Shown here: positions 21,368-33,060 of the stretch, piece by piece | Numbering within the stretch: position 1 is the stretch's first letter | How the letters are laid out: the number at the start of each line of letters is the position of its first letter | Assembly: GCA_947685225.1 (NCBI GenBank) | Contig: CANTUV010000037.1 | Span: forward strand, 25,005,001 to 25,069,000 | Origin: Garcia nutans | Lineage: Eukaryota > Streptophyta > Magnoliopsida > Malpighiales > Euphorbiaceae | Length of the DNA stretch: 64,000 nt | Direction: 5' to 3' | Made by a program: the position numbers and the translations under genes | The notes under the pieces: generated by a model | Told to the model about the DNA's origin: nothing | The model's input: only the letters and a program-made list of their open reading frames with translations | Database searches by the model: none

Positions 21368-21384
21368 CCCTAGTGGAGTCACCA
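21368..21384 (-). other. Primer binding site of element C
   Basis: The element strand reads TGGTGACTCCACTAGGG, starting one base after the LTR end. TGG-GACTCC primer sites (usually ascribed to tRNA-Arg) are typical of the TAT/Ogre lineage; the tRNA identity is from family knowledge and was not checked. Confidence 0.7.
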
Positions 21385-21385
21385 C

Positions 21386-22134
21386 TGTGAGCGGGGATTT
21401 TTTTCCCCACTCCCGGTGGAATGGTTCTTACGACTTCGGCACTGTTTAGGCTTGGGGACTTAGAGAACACGGACCTAAATCCGGAGAAAATGGAGTAACA
21501 ACCCGGATCGGCCTGGAAAAAGAAAGGGGTGGATGACTCGATTCCTAAGGAATCCCCAACCCCCTAATGGGTTCTGAAAGTTGGGTACGTGTGGGGAAGG
21601 TGAGAAATGGCCCAGCACCCCCACAACGCCCGGTTCATCGGAACCGGCCTCCTTTATAGGTCTTAATATTATAAAATTCTTAAATATAACAATATTATCC
21701 ATATTACACACAATAATTGAAATAAAGCATCGTTATATTAAAAATCAAATCAATGTCCAAGAAAAACAAATAAATGGACACCCATCCGAGGATGGAAACA
21801 TGTCCTTACATCATCCATGTCTAAACTAATAGGACGCCCACCGAAAGATAGAAACATGTCCTTTACATTGGTCTAAAATATAAAAGCAATTTAATTACAT
21901 GATATTTAACTAATGAGGTACCCACAAATTGGAAACATACCTCCTACAACATTTGGAAATAAAAATAAACCAATAAAAGTAAATAACAATAAATAAATCA
22001 TTCATCCATCAATCATTGAATAATAAACATTCATCCATGATAAATTAAATAAATCAAGCATTGAAAATAAATTAAAGCATATAATGAACTACATAATCAA
22101 ATAAAGCAAGTAAAGATACAAATTGAGGTTTACT
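21386..22134 (-). repeat. Partial 5' LTR of element C
   Basis: It starts tgtgagcggggatt (complement of the LTR end ...CCCGCTCACA) and aligns with 23551-24303 inverted. It stops where D begins at 22135; the last five bases, ttact, should recur after the end of D, beyond the window. It carries the hairpin CCGGTTC-atcg-GAACCGG at 21630-21647. Confidence 0.85.
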
Positions 22135-24303
22135 TGTAGACCCATAATTTTTGACCCAGTCCAGTCCGTTATTTTTTAAAGTCCAAAATAATTTTTGTGG
22201 TGTTTTAATATTTATTTTAGTTAAAAATGGTGAAGTGAATAAAAATAATAATAATAATAATAAACAAATAAATAAAAATAAAAATAAAAATAAAAATAAA
22301 AATCGACGATGAAAAAATCGGAGATAAAAAACGCCGAAAACAGTGGACGAAATGGCCTTGGGCCATTTCGCCCGGAGGAGTTTCCTGCGGGCGAAATGGT
22401 CCGCAACCTGCCCCTCACAGTTTTCGTTCACCAGTCCTTGTAGCCCGCCCCTCACAGTTTTTCCAAAACCAAATTGTATTTAGTTTTTGTTTCCTTTCCT
22501 AATGAATTTTAGTTTTCTCAAACAACTTGGATTAATCATAAAAATTTCCTATAAATAAGACTAAAAAACACAAAAAAAGGGAGGAATTTTTGAAAGTAGA
22601 TCGAACTTTTAAAATTTTTTGGGAGTAAAAACAATTGGACTTTTTGAGAGAAGAATAAGCAAGCAAGCAATCAATCCATCAAAGGCAGTCATCTTCCCTT
22701 TGTCCTTGTTCATCCAAGAAGCAATTTTTGGTGGAACAAATAAACAAAGGTTTGAATATCTAATCTCTTTTTCCTTATAGTAGCTTCAATCATTAAATTG
22801 TTTCCTTTGATTCTAAAAACCTTAGACCCCTAATTTACTTCTTCTAAACCTTAGAACCTTAAATCCTCTCCTCTATTTTCAAAAATCCTAAAATTACTTT
22901 TCTATTTCTTCTAAAACCTAAGAACCCTAATTTATTTCTCCAAAATCTTAAAACCCTAATCTACATTCCAACTTTCCAAAATCTTAAATCATTTTATTAA
23001 TTCCTAAAACCCTAATCTGCTTTCCAATTTTCCAAAACCTTAAAACCCTAAATTGATCCTTCTATTTCCAAAAACCCTAAAAAAATACTTTCAGTTTCCA
23101 AAAATCTTAAATCGTCTTGCCAATTTCCAAAAACTTCATAAAACTAGAAATTGTTTTCTCAAATTCTAAAATCAAATATATTTTCTGAAACACTAAAAAC
23201 CCTAATTCAACTTTAAAACCAAAAACAGTAAACAAAAAACTAGTAAACCTAAACCCTAATTTTCCTAAACCCTAATCCTTAAAATCTTAAAACCTTATAA
23301 ACCTAAATATTAAAATTCAACACAGTAAGCCTAAAAATAACAATCTAGTACCTAATAATCATAAACCTAATATTTCAATATCCAAACCCTAATTTCATGA
23401 TTTTACCCCTCAAACCCTAATTTTGTTAATCAAAGAACCTTATCAATCTCTTAAATTATAAAACCTTAATCCATTTTAATTCCCTTAAATCTTACAGTAG
23501 CCTAAACTAATAAATTCCAAAACCCTAAATATTAATTAAAGAACTTATGAGAAATAGTAAACTTCAATTTATATCTTTACTTACCTTATTTGATTTATTT
23601 AAGTTCAATGCTTGATTTATTTAATTTATCATGGATGGATGCTTACTTTCTATTGATGTTTAATATCTTTGATGAATGATTTATTTATGATGAGTGGTTA
23701 TTTACTTCTATCGATTTATTTTGATTTCCAAATGTTGTAAGAGGTATGTTTCCACTTTTTGTGGGTACCTCATTAATTGATTTCTATGTAATTTAAATTG
23801 CTTTTATATTTTAGACCAATGTAAAGGACATGTTTCTACCTCATGGTTGGTGTCCTATTTAGCTTAGACATGGGTGACGTAAGGGCATGTTTCCATCTTC
23901 GGATGGGTGTCCATTTTTTTGTTTTGCTTGGACATTGTTTTAATTTTTAATATAATGATGCTTTATTTCAATTATTGTGTGTAATAAGGATAATATGGTT
24001 ATATTTAAGAATTTTATAATATTAAGACCTGTATAGGAGGCCGGTTCCAATGAGCCGAGCGTTGTGGGGGTGCTGGGCCATTTATCACCTTCCCCACACG
24101 TACCCAACTTTTTGAACCATTAAGGGGTTGGGGATTCCTTAGGAATAGAGTAATCCACCCCCTTTCTTTTTTCCGGTCAGTCCGGGTAGCAACTCCATTT
24201 TTTTCCGAACTTAGGTCCATGTTCTCTAAGGCCCCAAGCCAAAACAGTGCCGAAGTCGCAAGATCCATTCCACCGTGAGTGGGGGCAAAAATCCCCACTC
24301 ACA
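22135..24303 (+). repeat. 5' LTR of element D
   Basis: 2169 bp, starting TGTAGACCCATAATTTTTGA and ending CCCCACTCACA. It has an A/T-rich simple repeat (about 22240-22305) and a GC-rich stretch with inverted GGCGAAATGG-type words (about 22340-22460). A telobox-rich stretch (about 22910-23530) holds about 11 AACCCTAA. The hairpin near 24041-24058 is partly decayed. The matching 3' LTR is 61069-62938, and the two differ clearly, indicating age. Confidence 0.88.
22910..23530 (+). repeat. Telobox-rich (AAACCCTAA) stretch inside the D LTR
   Basis: About 11 copies of AACCCTAA in ~620 bp, irregularly spaced and separated by T-rich filler. It resembles the plant telomere unit CCCTAAA but is not a tandem telomere array. 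H (26860-27540), J (inverted) and the D 3' LTR carry the same feature. Confidence 0.8.
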
Positions 24304-24304
24304 G

Positions 24305-24321
24305 TGGTGACTCCATTGAGG
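24305..24321 (+). other. Primer binding site of element D
   Basis: TGGTGACTCCATTGAGG begins one base after the 5' LTR end and matches the site of C (TGGTGACTCCACTAGGG) except at two positions. It is the TAT/Ogre-type site usually attributed to tRNA-Arg. Confidence 0.75.
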
Positions 24322-25475
24322 ATAAGAGAAGTTGATTACTTTGGTGTTTATATTATTCTATTCTTTCTTATAATGATATTATCCATTGCATCATATTACA
24401 TTGTATCGTGTGTGTGAGTTAGGATGCCCATGTTACCCGTGTTGTGTTATGTAAGGGATACCATACTTTCACTCAAGGTATGAAGATCGAGCATGGCATA
24501 ACCACTCATAGGCTCGTACCTTTTGGTATATACTTGCTATGGTAACCTAAGCCTTTTAACCCAAAGACTAAAACTCATGTAATTGGCCTAGTTACTTTCC
24601 TTAGGTTTTTACCTCAAATGCTTGTTGTTTGACTATGGTTAGTTTATCTTGGTTTAAATCATGGCTTATTTGGTTTGTTCTTTTTCTAATATGACCTAAA
24701 TACATTGTAAGCTCAAAATAAAATTTTCTTTAATGTCCAAAAGACCAAAACTATTTTCAAGACTTTTTAAGATGGTCTTTAGACATAAAAATTTTCTAAA
24801 AAAATAAATCAAAAATTCTTTTGCTAATGACCAAAATACTAAGCCCAAAATCCATTTTTTTAAAAATCTTTTTACAATGGGCTTAGAAACAAAATTATTT
24901 TCATCCAACCTTTTATTACAAAGAGCTTGCAAATTATTTAGGTCAATTATGAAATACCAAAAATCAATTGTGAGCCTAGTTCATACTAAGATTAATTAAT
25001 CATGGGCTTGTTTTTGGCATGAATCATTAGTTATTTTTTCAAATGAGAAATCTTTACAATAAACCTCTCAATTTAGTTTTAATCCAATATAGCATAAAAG
25101 CTACTTTAGTTGGTTGAATGGATTAAAACCTAATTAATGGGAATTATCATGGATTTTTGAAAATATAACTATTGGTTAAAACGTCCGAGGGAATTATTCG
25201 AAAACAAGGTACACCATGTTGGTATTTTGTTAACCATATACCTAGGAAAAAAGACTCACCATTCGTGTGTGAATGCTATAAGGTTGGAAGGAACGTCCTA
25301 TTTGTCCTTGTTTGTTGATTGTTTGTGCATACATGCATACATACATACATTTGCATCTCATTGATACTATCTAGCTCACAGCCCTGGATTACAAAGTTCA
25401 AGAGCTTATGACAATTCGACCTATGCCGGAGACAAGGAATCTAGCAATGACTCAATCACTTTTTCACCAAAAGCA
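24322..25475 (+). other. Leader of element D
   Basis: A non-coding leader of about 1.15 kb, homologous to 20230-21367 in inverted orientation. It has a short CATA repeat near 25330-25350 (gcatacatgcatacatacat). No ORF or RNA family is recognised. A packaging signal would be expected here but is not identifiable. Confidence 0.7.
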
Positions 25476-26095
25476 ATGGAGCCCAAACAAATTCAAAGAA
25501 TGGTGGATGAAGTCCTCAATGCCAAGATGGAAGAAATAAAAGAGGCCATGGCCGAGACTGTGAAGAACCAATTGGCTGCTATTTTAGCAAATAATGCCGA
25601 AGCGTCTGCTAGCTCCAAGAAGCCAAAGGACAAAGGGATGACTAAAGTTGGTGAAGTAACTTTTGATGATGATAAGGTGATCATTGATGATGATGATTGG
25701 GCTCAATACTTCCAAGAACCTCAAGATAAAAAGGAGCCAAAGGTTGTTGAGAAGGCAACTTTTGAAAAGACTAAAGTTTTTGACGTTGAAAAGATGATTG
25801 CTGATTTAGAAAAGAAATTTGAGAAGAAACTGAAAACCGAAGAAATGTCCGAAGTTGATAAACCGTTTGAGCTAGATGAAGAAGTTCCATACAAGTTCAA
25901 GATGCCATTTTTTGCGAAGTTTGATGGAATAAAAAATCCTCACCTCCATGTGAAGCAATATATCACTGCTATGTAGTCTGCCAGAGCTACTAAAGCTCAA
26001 ACTCTAAGGTACATTATGCTCTCATTGGATACTGTTATCCAAAATTGGTTCAATACCTTAGATGATGGAACACAAAAGAGTTGGGATTTGCTATA
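25476..26095 (+). pseudogene. gag: Element D gag, N-terminal part
   Basis: The ATG at 25476 gives MEPKQIQRMVDEVLNAKMEE, matching C. The first 166 residues contain a charged helical N-terminus, a KKPKDKG basic stretch, acidic DDDKVIIDDDDW and a lysine/glutamate-rich segment. The Gag core then begins (PFFAKFDGIKNPHLHVKQY). A TAG at 25974-25976 (likely CAG to TAG) interrupts it. The frame then continues through the recognisable QNWFNTLDDGTQKSWDLL to 26095, where solo LTR H is inserted. Removing H and one duplication copy (2251 bp) restores the same frame at 28347. Gag would form particles; the gene is broken. Confidence 0.82.
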
Positions 26096-28341
26096 TGTAG
26101 ACCCTTAATTTTTGACCTAGTCCGGTCCATTATTTTTTATAGTCCAAAATAATTTTTGTGGTATTTTAGTTAAAAATGGTGAAGTGAATAAAAATAAAAA
26201 TAATAAAAAATAATAATAATAAACAAATATATAAAAATAAAATAAAAATCGACGATGGAAAAATCAGCAACGAAAAAATTCATCGCCGAAAGCTTGGACG
26301 AAATGGCCTGTAGCCAATTTCGCAGCCACAGCCCGCAATTTTTCACCCCAATCCCTCACAGCTCTCGCAGCCTGGCGAAGATTTTGCCAGCGAAATTTTT
26401 CAGACGCAATTTTTTTCAAAACCAAATTCTATTTTTTTTCGGTTTCCTTTTCCTAATTAATGATAGTTTCTATAAAGAAATTGAATTAATCATATAAATC
26501 TCCTATAAATAACACTACAAAAACAACATAGAATGGGAAAACTTTTGGTGGACTTTTGGAAAGAAACTTTGGACGATCGGACTGGATTTTGAACTTTAGA
26601 TTTAGACTTGAACTTTGGAACTTCAGATTTGAGAGGGATAAGAAAGCAAGCAATCAAGCCCTCGAAGGCAGCAATCCTGCCTTTGTCCTTGTTCATCAAA
26701 GAAGCAATTTTTGGTGGAACCAACAAACGAAGGTTTGAATATCTAATCTTTTTTCCTTACAGTAGCTTCAATCATTCAATTGTTTCTTTTGATTTTAAAA
26801 ACCTTAATTCATTTCTTTGTTTTTCAAAAATCTTAAAACTTTTTTTTTGTTTCTTCTAAAACCTAAGAACCCTAATCTATTTCTTCAAAATCTTAAAACC
26901 CTAATCTACCGTCCAACTTTTCAAAACCTTAAATCATTTTATTAATTTACCAAAACCCTAATCTGCTTTCCAATTTTCCAAAACCTTTAAACACTAAATT
27001 GATCCTTCTATTTCCAAAAACCCTAAAATATAGTTTATGTTTCCAAAAACCTCAAAACTCACCTTACAGCTTCTAAAATCACATATAGCTTTATAAATCT
27101 ATAAACTGTTTTCTCAAATTCTAAAATTAAATACATCCTCCGAAACACTAAAGACCCTAATTCAACTTCCAAACCAAAAATAGTAAACCCTAAACTAGTA
27201 AACCTAAACCCTAAAGTTCTCTTAAACCCTAATTCCCCTAAAACCGTAAACCCTAATTTTTCTAAACCCTAATCTTTAAAACCTTGAAACCTTATAAATC
27301 TAAATATTAAATTCAACACATTAAGCCTAAAAACAATAATCCAGTAGCTAATAATCATAAACCTAATGTTTTAAGGTATCCGAACCCTAATTTCATTATT
27401 TTACCCCTGACCTAAAACCCTAATTTGTTTAATCAAAGAACCTTATCAATCCCTTAAATTATAAAACCTTAATCCATTTCAATTCCCTTAAAACTTACAG
27501 TATCCTAAACCCATAAATTCCAAAACCCTAAACATTAAATAAAGAATTTTAAATAGAAACAGTAGCCCTAATTTGAATCTTTACTTCTTTATTTAATTTT
27601 ATATTTGATTATATAATTTATTATATGCTTTGATTTATTTAAGTTCAATGCTTAGTTTATTTAAATTATCATGGATGAATGTTTGCATTTTGATTGATGT
27701 TTAATATCTTTGATGAATGATTTATTTATGATGAATGGTTATTTACTTTCATCGATTTATTTTAATTTCCAAATATTGTAAGAGGTATGTTTCCACCTTA
27801 TGGGTGCCTCATTAGTTAAATATCATGTAATTTAAATAGCTTTTATATTTTGGACCAATGTAAAGGACATGTTTCTACCTTTTGGTGGGTGTCCTATTAT
27901 TTTAGACATGGATGATGTAAGGACATTTTTCCATCCATGGATGGGTGTCCATTTATTTTTTTTTTTGCTTGGACATTACTTTGATTTTAATATAACGATG
28001 CTTTATTTCAATTGTTCCATGTAATATGGATAATATTATTATATTTAAGAATTTTAATATTAAGACATTTAAAGGAGGCCGGTTCCAATGAACCGGGCAT
28101 TGTGGGGGTGTTGGGCCATTTCTCACCTTCCCTACACGTACCCAACTTTCCAAACCCATTAGGGGGTTGGGGATTCCTTAGGAATTGAGTCATCCACCCC
28201 TTTCTTTTTTCCCGGCCCGTTCGGGTGGAGACTCCATTTTCTTTGGACTTAGTTCTGTGTTCTCTAAGGCCCTGAGCCTAAACAGTGTCGAAGTGGCAAG
28301 AACCATTCAACTGGGAGTGGGGGCAAAAATCCCCGCTCACA
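26096..28341 (+). repeat. Solo LTR H (TAT/Ogre-type) inside D gag
   Basis: A 2246-bp LTR from TGTAGACCC to CCCCGCTCACA with perfect target duplication ctata at 26091-26095 and 28342-28346 and no internal region, so it is a solo LTR left by recombination. It has about 12 AACCCTAA words, an intact CCGGTTC-caat-GAACCGG hairpin (28079-28096) and the CTTTTTGCC-like GC segment near 26280-26410. It is the same family as the LTRs of D, C and J. Confidence 0.93.
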
Positions 28342-28346
28342 CTATA

Positions 28347-29086
28347 CAAGGCCTTTATCTAACAAGATGGGTATAATGTCAAGATGGAAGTTACCTTAAT
28401 GGAAGTTGAGTCCATTAGGCAAAGGCCAAATGAGAATTTTGTGGAGTATGTGAAGAGATGGAGAAACAAGGCTGCCTTGCTCAAGAAGAGGGCCGATGAA
28501 TCTGATCAAATAAGGATGATCATGAGAGGCGCCCTGCCCAATCTCCGTGAAAGGATGTCTCATACACTCATCTGTGATTTCAAGTATCTTCTCCAAGCTG
28601 GTCTACAAATTGAAGATTGGGAAAGGGAGAAGAATCACTTTTCAATAAAAAAGGAGTGAGAAAGGGAACTACCAGTCGGGCAATCAAAGCACACAAAAAC
28701 AAGTTGATGTTAATGCCACTAGTCAAGGAGGAATGAGGCAATTTTCAGAATTATGGAAGCCACTGTCTTGGGTTCTCAACAAGCTACAAAAGAAGGGACT
28801 ATTACAGCCATTAGCCCCTCGACCTTTGCCAAATCCTTTACCCCCAAAATTTGATACTAAGGCCTTTTGTCAATTTCATCAGACTCAAGGACATGAGACT
28901 GATAGATGTACCCGATTGAAGATTAAGATCCAAGACCTAATCGATAGTAGTAAGCTACCAGATCCAGACAAGCCCAATACCAAGAACAATTATTTTATCA
29001 TGGTGGGAAAAGGATTGGAAGAAGATTTTATTTTATCATCCTTTCAAGATGGAAATATTGAAGATGTGAAAGGAGAAGAAGCTTAA
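28347..29086 (+). pseudogene. gag: Element D gag, C-terminal part with zinc motif
   Basis: This continues gag after solo LTR H. From 28384 it reads the Gag core of TAT-type elements (EVESIRQRPNENFVEYVKRW, then IMRGALPNLRERM). Stops lie at 28360-28362 and 28657-28659. A shift of +1 is needed to reach the last part (28733-29086), which contains the zinc motif CQFHQTQGHETDRC followed by LKIKIQDLI. The spacing C-x2-H-x4-GH-x4-C is seen in TAT/Athila Gag proteins. The frame ends with TAA at 29084-29086, and no protease or RT follows. Nucleic-acid binding for packaging is the presumed role of the zinc motif. Confidence 0.82.
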
Positions 29087-30142
29087 CTCAACAAACTTCC
29101 CTTAGCTTGAATTTTGCTTTTCTATTTTACTTTCTTTAATATTTAATTGGAACAATCTTATTTTTAAAATTTAAATTTGTTTGAATAAATTACTTTTATT
29201 AAAAAAAATTTTGGTCTTTGTTCATTTTGGTGCTCAACCAATGAGGAATCTAGCTTGATAATTCATGAATTAATATATTTATGCATCATGACTTTAATGA
29301 CTTTACAAGGTGAGGGAATTACTTTATATCATTGAGGTGTGTATGCTTACATAGAGAGGGCTCTTGCATAATTACCTTTGTCAACATGCTTTGACAAATT
29401 TTCAAGGCGAAATTGAACTCTGCTTATTTAAGGGAGAGATGATCTAGGCATTGTTTGGTTAGCCAACAACTACTATCCACCCTATTAAATATCAATCCCT
29501 AATTGTCCCTTTGGGCCTTCATAAAATTTTAGCTTTATTTTCATTGGCATATAACCTCAATAACCTACCCTGAGCTGTTGTGATACTTTTGACAAGTCTT
29601 ATGATCACTAAGATGAAGAGGCAAGAAGATCAAAGAAAGAAATGAATACCATGAAGATAGTTGAAGTTTTCAATACCATGAAGATAGTTGAAGTTTTCAA
29701 TACCATAGTTGATGTTCTCAAGACCATAAGGGCAGTTGAAGTTCACCTAGTATCTCCAATCTATCAAGATAACATCAGAGTAATAAATGATTTATCCCTG
29801 TCAAAGGAGATTTATGTCACTCCACTCATCCATTATTGGAAGCCCAAGTTAGTACAAACAAGACAACTATTTTAGAGCTAGAACCAAACAGAAAAAAAAG
29901 AAAGAAAAAAAGAAGAGAAAAAATAAAAGAAAAGAAAAAAGAAAAAAAAAGAAGAGGAGAAAAAAAGAGAAAAAAAAACAAGAAAATAAAACATAAAAAG
30001 GTGATTCAGAAAGCCAACTGAGTTCTCTTTTACCTAAAGCAGCATAAGGCTTCCATTTGATTTATAAGGACATTTTGAATTGAATTAGTCCAACAAAAGA
30101 TTTAATCAAAATTGGAAAAAAAGGAGGAAGACCATCTAGTTC
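29087..30142 (+). other. Element D post-gag non-coding region, first segment
   Basis: No conserved ORF is present. There is a 27-bp tandem duplication (AATACCATGAAGATAGTTG...; 29645-29671 and 29672-29698) and a long purine-only tract (about 29889-29998, mostly A with scattered G). The segment ends at agttc, where solo LTR J is inserted. In an autonomous relative, pol would start here. Confidence 0.7.
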
Positions 30143-30858
30143 TGTGAGCGAGGATTTTCGCCCCCACTCCCGGTGGAATGGTTCTTGCGACTTCGGCACT
30201 GTTAAGGCTCGGGGCCTTAGAGAACACAGACCTAAGTCCAGAGAAAATGGAGTCACCACCTGGACTGGCTGAAAAAAAAGAAAGGGGTGGATGACTCGAT
30301 TCTTAAGGAATCCCCAACCCCTTAATGGATTCGGAAAGTTGGGTATGTGTGAGGAAGGTGAGAAATGGCCCAGCACCCCCACAACGCCCGGTTCATTGGA
30401 ACCGGCCTCCTTTACAGGTCTTAATATTATAAAATTCTTAAATATAATAACATTATCCATATTAAACACAATAATTAAAAGAAAGCATCAATATATTAAA
30501 ATCAAAGCAATGTCCAAACAAAGCAAATAAATGGACACCCATCCAAGGATGGAAACATGTCCTTACATCACATGCCTAAATAGGACACCCACCAAAAGGT
30601 AGAAACATGCCCTTTACATAGGTTCTAAAATAGAAAAGCAAATTAAATTACATGATGTTTAACCAATGAGGTACCCACCAAGTGGAAACATACCTCTTAC
30701 AACTTTTGGAAATCTAAATTAATTGATAAAAGTAAATAATCATTCATCATAAATAAATCATTCATCAAAGCTATTAATCAAAATATAAAATAAACATCCA
30801 TCCATGATAAATTAAATAAATCAAGTATTGAAATCAAATAAATTAAGGCATAAGAAAT

Positions 30859-33014
30859 TGTAACACCCCTATATCCCGTATACATACCAAGCATGCTTAA
30901 ACGATCGTAATATACGTATACTGAATATAGAAAATGCCACAGTTTTAAAATAATACACAACAAATATCTTTGTAAATAAGTGAAACCAATCTCAAACATT
31001 TTAAAAGAAATCCAAAAGACACCATATATAAAAAAAACATTTATTAATTCACAGCGGAAGTTATTACAAATATGTTATAAATCAAAGATTACAAAACATA
31101 GAATATATATACATGATTGGCAGCTCATCTCTGATCTTTAAGTCCTAAAAGAAAATCCTCAGTGTCTAGTCTCACTTGGTCTCGAGGAGCTCTCAGGTTC
31201 AACTCTGTCACCTGCACGATCAAACACTATCGCGCTAAGCCCACGGCTGAGTAGTACAAAGTATACTAACATGATGCTTTAATATGATATAATGTCACAA
31301 TTAATCTCATACATCATTTAAAAGAATATCACATTTCCACATCATACTTTGTTCAATGTCATAACAACATTCATATTACATCTTCATAGTTCCATTAGTT
31401 TTACCATTCAAGAATCACATTAAATACAAAGACAAGTATGGGCCCAAAACACACTAATATGCCATTCAATTTTCAGAGTTAATGCTTTGGTTTTGTTATC
31501 ACATTTATCATTATCATAAACCCAACTAGGCTTCAAGGATTAGGTTCAACCAAGCTTCAAGGGGAACAAAGCATGCTAAGTATCAACCCAACTTGGCTTC
31601 AAGAACCAACCCAACCTAGCTTCAAGGGTTATAACATCTCAATTAGGCTTCAAGGATCAAATCCAACCTAACTTCAAGAGATTGTTACCATTAGGCATGC
31701 CACCAACAACAAAACTTTGAAAATGAATAACACATTAGACACACAATTCATTTATTATTTCATTCTCAATTCTCATCATCAATTAGGCAAACATGCCTTA
31801 TGTCTTTCAATGGAATCATCATAGCCAATCACAATGGCTTCACATCATATTTGAGTTATCATAGCCAATCACAATGGCCTCATATCATATCATATCTCAA
31901 TTCATATTACACATATAGCATCATTGATATAACATTTCAAATTACATTATTCATATAACACATTACCATTCACAAGATGCACAATGCGTAAAACATAACA
32001 TTGTTCATATAGTATCATATGCATCATCAAATGTATGTTCAATCTCAACAAAGCAAGAAGAGCAAAGGACAATCATAGTAGCCAACACACTCAAGGGACA
32101 CGGCCAAGCTTGTGGCCATGTCTCTCAACACAATTCAAGCCGAGGCAGACACGGCCAAGGGACACGGCCAAGACAGTGGCCGTGTCTCTCCAAAAATCAT
32201 CCAACACTGCCAAATTTCCTTAGACTTGGCCGTGTCTCCCAAAAATTCTTTAGTTTGGCCGTGTCTCTTCCTTAGTTTGGCCGTGTCTCTCAAGAATAGA
32301 AACCCTAAACATGGCCAAATCTCTTTTGATTGAATTAAAACACATTAAACACAACATAACCTTATTCTTTCAATATCAACATCCACTTAACTTACCATCT
32401 TCAAACCAAAACCAACACCAATTTAACTTTGTAACTTACAATCAATTTCAACACTTATAAACTCATCTCAAACACACCTAATCATAATATTAAAAAATCA
32501 CAACTCACTTCAAACATAACAAAAGAAAACAAGAGAGTACTTACTTAAAATTGAGGCAATTTCACAAATCTCCAACTTAATCCTTTGATTCTCCCTTCAA
32601 TTTGATTTTAGAAATCAACAAAAATCACTCTTGTTCTTTGGCTTTGGAGGGCCGGCCACCACAAGAGAAAGAGAAGAAGAAGAAAAGAAAAAATGAAGAC
32701 AAGTCAACTTCTCTTCTTCTTTAAATCTCCACCAAGCAATTCTAACAAAGCAAAATTACTTAAATGCCCTTTTCTATTTGTTCTCACTTCCTTTAAAACT
32801 CTTGCCCTCTTTAGTAATTTCACTCATCCCAAATTAAAATATCTTCTTCCCTTGACTCTCCATTTGACCAACATATATGTTATATATATTAACATATATA
32901 CAACATATACATTCCATTAACACAATCATTTCCTTTGCAAAGACATATATACATTTAATTCAAATCAAACAACAATTGTATTAAAACTTCTAGGGCATAC
33001 ATTGGGATATTACA
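30859..33014 (-). repeat. 3' LTR of element E
   Basis: Runs tgtaacacccc...ggatattaca (plus strand). It contains a double hairpin with a G-U-tolerated change (31214-31250), a shortened TTCAAGG cassette (31471 to about 31722), two copies of a 34-bp-scale atcatagccaatcacaatgg word (about 31826 and 31859), a GACACGGCC array (32097-32290) and GGCCGGCC (32650-32657). Confidence 0.93.
32097..32290. repeat. Array of GACACGGCC / GGCCGTGTC inverted motifs in E LTR
   Basis: About nine copies of the half-site GACACGGCC or its complement GGCCGTGTC(TC) lie in ~190 bp, first in one orientation, then in the other. The duplicate array is at 39103-39300. It is related to but distinct from the CACGGCCGTG array in A/F and the CACGGGCGTG array in G. 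Confidence 0.8.
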
Positions 33015-33033
33015 ATTCTCCCCCTCTAAAAAG
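33015..33033 (-). other. Polypurine tract of element E
   Basis: CTTTTTAGAGGGGGAGAAT on the element strand, adjoining the 3' LTR. Confidence 0.87.
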
Positions 33034-33060
33034 AAATTTCGCCCTCGAAATTACCTGATA

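Larger units (their letters stand above)
19958..22134 (-). mobile_element. Element C: fragment of a TAT/Ogre-like gag element
   Basis: A minus-strand element cut on both sides, by A at its gag and by D in its 5' LTR. It retains the partial 5' LTR (21386-22134), primer site (21368-21384), leader and the gag N-terminus (20229 down to 19958). It is the same family as D, lying in the opposite orientation. It is the oldest layer visible in the nest. Confidence 0.85.

Noticed and set aside
22072..22455. ORF with a hydrophobic, Phe/Tyr/Leu-rich run suggesting a membrane protein
   Set aside because: The hydrophobic run is a translation of the AAATAA simple repeat at the D LTR start.
22910..23530. 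Interstitial telomere sequence
   Set aside because: AACCCTAA words are irregularly spaced with T-rich filler and recur in every LTR of this family; there is no tandem CCCTAAA array.
29836..30021. Lysine-rich small protein
   Set aside because: Translation of a purine-only tract; no conserved motif.
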